Assembly: GCA_910585075.1 (NCBI GenBank)
Contig: CAJUED010000092.1
Span: 1-7,849 of the forward strand
Reading direction: 5' to 3'
DNA from: an uncultured Lachnospiraceae bacterium
GTDB taxonomy: Bacteria; Bacillota; Clostridia; Lachnospirales; Lachnospiraceae
Length of the DNA: 7,849 nucleotides
Shown: one piece after another, positions 5,683 to 7,849 of the stretch
Position numbering within the stretch: the stretch's first letter is position 1
Layout of the letters: each line of letters opens with the position of its first letter
Notes under the pieces: generated by a model
The model's database searches: none
Told to the model about the DNA's origin: nothing
The model's input: only the letters and a program-made list of their open reading frames with translations
Made by a program: the position numbers and the translations under genes

Positions 5683-7416
5683 CTATGCTCCATTCGCCGC
5701 TTCCTCAAACACCACCCTGCACCTTTTCCCATAACAGGCAAAGCCGCATCTTATAATTCTGTTCATTCCGTCCAGATAAGGCTGGGCCGCATATTCCTTA
5801 TCTTTTATCTGCTGAAGGGCCTCCATACAGGCAGCATCCAAATTTCCCTTTTCCCCATACTTCACTTCTATCACAATTCCGGTTTTTTCAGAAAAATGCT
5901 CAATGATAATATCCGCATATCCCCTACCGCTTTCTCTGTTGGAAATCACCTTCCAGTCTTCCCGAAAACGCAACAGGCCCAGCAGAAATCCATGATAAAA
6001 ATTTTCCTTCAATTCCTTTCTGACCGCAGTATCTCTGATGCTCACCGTTTCATTCAAATATGCTTCAAAAATCCTCCGTACCATTTCACCGTCGGCGCTT
6101 TCAAAGGCCTCGCAGAATTCCCGAAGCCGCGCCCCGTCTTCTCTGGCCTTACGCTGCATCCAGTTTCTGATTTGTTCCATGAAAATATTATGAATCTCTC
6201 TGTTCGGAATCACCAGTTCCCGCATTCTGCCCTCCGCTTCCCCTCGCCAGGTCAGATATCCGGTAGTAAAAAGAATGCTCCACACATTTTCAACATTATC
6301 GTACAACTCCTTATATGTCAGCTCCTCATTGACCGCCTTCACCACAGACTCTCCGGCTATCAGCCGCTCAATCTCGTCTCTCGTATCAGGGGCCGCCTTT
6401 TCAAGAAGCCTTCTCACCACATCATTACTGCTGGTGTTTATCCAGTAATCCTGCGGCGGCAGGTTCCTTTTTACCAGAAGCTTATTTACATAGCTGACCA
6501 CATCCCACGGGCAGTACACATCGGCATCCCCAAAACGATATCCGTCATACCACTCCTTTATTGTTTCAAATTTATCGCTGAGCCCATAATATTCTAGCAT
6601 TTCCTTGACCTCATCATCCACAAAGCCAAAACAGGAATCACATTCAGAATCTGTGACCGTAAAAACGCTCAGATTATTAAGCCCTGTAAAAATACTTTCC
6701 TTGGCCACCCGCAGACACCCGCTCAACACCGCAAAATAAAGGCTGTCGTTGGTCTTAAGGGCCTGTTCAAACAGATTGCGGAGTAAAATCACCATCTGAT
6801 CATAGTAGCCCTGCTCCTCCGCCTTTGCCAGAGGGACATCATATTCATCAATCAGGAGAATTACTTTCCTGCCGTAATATTTCTCAAGCAGCATGGACAA
6901 GGTTCTCAGGCTCCCCATCAACACTGCATCGGACATTCCATAAATACCCCGACCTGTTTGGTCAACTTTAATCAACTGCTTGTATATTTCCTTTTCCTGC
7001 TCAGTAAGCTTATCGCCATTTTGCATTTCATGAAATTTCATTGCTTCATTTCCAATAACGGAGCACATTAAAGTCCGCGCTGTGGTATAGTCCGTCCCAT
7101 TTACACTTTTCAGGCTGAGCAAAACCACCGGGAATTTCCCCATATATTTTTCGCACAATGCGCTTTCCTTTGAAATGTACAGGCCGTCAAATATCCCTTT
7201 ATCCCCTTCGGGCTCAAAAAAGCATTTCAGCATCGCCATATTAAGAGATTTCCCGAACCGGCGGGGACGGGTAAACAGATTTACCTTCCCCCGCCTCAGG
7301 AGCAATTCGCTGATCATTGCCGTCTTATCCACATAATAGTAATCCTCTGTGCGAAGCTCCTCAAAGCTTTCTATTCCTATAGGCAGCCTCTTTTTCCTTA
7401 AATCAAGCATCCGCAA
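5683..7416 (-). CDS. Predicted AAA-ATPase fused to PD-(D/E)XK nuclease-like domain
   Basis: The 577-residue protein belongs to the family pairing an AAA-ATPase-like domain (PF09820 type) with a C-terminal PD-(D/E)XK domain (PF08011/DUF1703 type), common and multicopy in anaerobic Firmicutes and Bacteroidetes. The N-terminus has LPIGIESFEELRTEDYYYVD (11-30), then the family's unusual P-loop RPRRFGKS (50-57, Arg where the first Gly of Walker A would be) and Walker B VILLIDEYD (185-193). WYDGYRFG (289-296) is another family mark. The nuclease-like end shows YADIII with Asp502 and VIEVKYG with Glu517 and Lys519, so the active-site pattern is intact. The cellular role is unknown; transposition-like, defence and selfish roles have all been considered. 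The start is TTG at 7416: GGAG lies six bases ahead of it, twelve before the next in-frame ATG (7410), and only two before an out-of-frame ATG (7420). It lies 57 bases downstream of the mCpol-like gene, same strand. Confidence 0.85.
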   Translation of the reverse strand: MRMLDLRKKRLPIGIESFEELRTEDYYYVDKTAMISELLLRRGKVNLFTRPRRFGKSLNMAMLKCFFEPEGDKGIFDGLYISKESALCEKYMGKFPVVLLSLKSVNGTDYTTARTLMCSVIGNEAMKFHEMQNGDKLTEQEKEIYKQLIKVDQTGRGIYGMSDAVLMGSLRTLSMLLEKYYGRKVILLIDEYDVPLAKAEEQGYYDQMVILLRNLFEQALKTNDSLYFAVLSGCLRVAKESIFTGLNNLSVFTVTDSECDSCFGFVDDEVKEMLEYYGLSDKFETIKEWYDGYRFGDADVYCPWDVVSYVNKLLVKRNLPPQDYWINTSSNDVVRRLLEKAAPDTRDEIERLIAGESVVKAVNEELTYKELYDNVENVWSILFTTGYLTWRGEAEGRMRELVIPNREIHNIFMEQIRNWMQRKAREDGARLREFCEAFESADGEMVRRIFEAYLNETVSIRDTAVRKELKENFYHGFLLGLLRFREDWKVISNRESGRGYADIIIEHFSEKTGIVIEVKYGEKGNLDAACMEALQQIKDKEYAAQPYLDGMNRIIRCGFACYGKRCRVVFEEAANGA

Positions 7417-7440
7417 TCATAGCTCCTTTTCAAAATCTTC

Positions 7441-7465
7441 AACACTACCTTGCAAATTGAGTGTT
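7441..7465. repeat. Dyad in the gap between the mCpol-like and ATPase genes
   Basis: AACACT (7441-7446) and AGTGTT (7460-7465) are perfect inverted arms 13 bases apart. No T run follows on the minus strand, so it is not a standard terminator. It sits just downstream of the candidate minus-10 and may be a binding site or chance. Confidence 0.25.
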
Positions 7466-7472
7466 CGGGTCA

Positions 7473-7478
7473 ATTATA
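7473..7478 (-). promoter_or_regulatory. Consensus minus-10 hexamer ahead of the ATPase gene
   Basis: TATAAT on the minus strand is a perfect minus-10 that contains the stop codon of the mCpol-like gene. No recognisable minus-35 lies 16-18 bases upstream, and the DNA is AT-rich, so chance is possible. If real, the ATPase gene can be transcribed on its own. Confidence 0.3.
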
Positions 7479-7849
7479 ATAATCGTTGAAACAAAAGTTT
7501 ATTTTCCTTACGCACTACTTCAATATAATGAATTTTACTGCTTTTCGCATACTTTAAGCCAATGTAAGTATCTTGCGTATTCTCCCCGATTGCAACGGAA
7601 TAGCTTACCTGGTTTCTTTCGTTTTCAGCTGCTACATATTCTGCAACAGTTTGTACGCATTCTCTGCTGCATTCTGCAAATATATTGTCACCGCCGTTCA
7701 TATAGACAACACCACCATGGCTCTCTATCATCCGGACAAACTGAAGCAGCATATCCTTGATTGAATTACTAAAGCACTTCAATTCGGCCAATCTTTCTTC
7801 CAAAATTAATTGTTGTAACTGCGTACCAACCGAATCCCCATCTATTGCA
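7474..7849 (-). CDS. mCpol-like (minimal CRISPR polymerase) cyclic-nucleotide synthase, N-terminus cut by window end
   Basis: 124 residues are visible, reading through to the right edge; only a few N-terminal residues seem missing. The first visible residues are AIDGDSVGTQ, the strand-plus-turn with two metal-binding Asp (Asp3, Asp5) seen at the start of mCpol and related palm-domain enzymes. Residues 47-56 (VVYMNGGDNI) form the GGD hairpin with Asp54, the counterpart of the GGDD of Cas10 and GGDEF of diguanylate cyclases. Residues 83-89 (YSVAIGE) and 97-102 (IGLKYA) match the S-x-x-I-G strand and ALKYAK-type helix that follow. No membrane segment is visible. mCpol enzymes make cyclic (oligo)nucleotides in anti-phage systems, including Panoptes, where the cyclase (OptS) keeps a membrane effector silent. 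The TTG at 7803 is not the start, since it would delete the IDGD motif. The gene is AT-rich (about 40 % GC by hand count over 7501-7849). The product nucleotide and effector are unknown. Confidence 0.78.
   Translation of the reverse strand, partial: AIDGDSVGTQLQQLILEERLAELKCFSNSIKDMLLQFVRMIESHGGVVYMNGGDNIFAECSRECVQTVAEYVAAENERNQVSYSVAIGENTQDTYIGLKYAKSSKIHYIEVVRKENKLLFQRLL

Noticed and set aside
5206..6597. A 463-codon open frame on the plus strand
   Set aside because: It runs antisense to the amylase and ATPase genes, both with full motif sets, has no family features and is rich in His, Pro and Phe, as expected of a shadow frame.
7403..7420. A five-codon ATG frame overlapping the start of the ATPase gene
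   Set aside because: The ATG is only two bases from GGAG, too close for efficient initiation; it looks incidental.
7474..7803. A complete 109-residue protein starting at TTG 7803
   Set aside because: The frame stays open to the window end and the extra residues contain the IDGD motif, so the true start lies beyond 7849.
820..7849. A functional link between the c-di-AMP receptor-like CBS protein and the mCpol-like cyclase
   Set aside because: Both touch cyclic dinucleotides, but they are over 6 kb apart with four unrelated metabolic or housekeeping genes and the ATPase gene between them, and nothing in the sequence ties them together.

Overview
The window reads as chromosomal DNA of an endospore-forming, anaerobic Firmicute, most likely a Lachnospiraceae-type Clostridium. 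The reasons are the start of an alpha/beta small acid-soluble spore protein gene at the left edge, strong GGAGG-type ribosome binding sites, mid-GC coding DNA with AT-rich gaps, and a gene of the AAA-ATPase/PD-(D/E)XK family that is typically multicopy in gut Clostridia. Almost everything is on the minus strand; the CYTH gene is the only convincing plus-strand gene.

Layout, left to right. Bases 1-61 hold the first 20 codons of the spore protein gene, preceded by a structured leader. Bases 245-1260 hold a GreA-type transcript cleavage factor paralogue and, upstream of it in transcription order, a small two-CBS-domain protein resembling the c-di-AMP receptor CbpB/DarB; a strong inverted repeat lies between them. 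Bases 1389-1946 encode a DJ-1/PfpI-family protein, which is divergent from a CYTH (triphosphate tunnel) protein at 2079-2576. Bases 2643-5532 form a cytoplasmic maltodextrin unit: a GH13 amylase-family enzyme followed by 4-alpha-glucanotransferase MalQ, separated by a terminator-like hairpin and led by a promoter with an overlapping palindrome and a structured leader. Bases 5683-7416 encode a large predicted ATPase fused to a PD-(D/E)XK nuclease-like domain.

The right edge (7474-7849) is the most interesting part. It is a nearly complete gene, cut by the window end, whose product looks like a minimal CRISPR polymerase (mCpol) cyclase: IDGD motif, GGD motif, an S-x-x-I-G strand and an LKYAK helix. 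mCpol enzymes are Cas10-like cyclic-nucleotide synthases found in anti-phage systems such as Panoptes. The start codon must lie just beyond base 7849, and any effector partner may lie there too. The gene is AT-richer than its neighbours and is followed, on the same strand, by the ATPase/nuclease gene. Whether those two genes form a unit cannot be settled from this window.

All identifications come from reading motifs by eye; no database search was run.
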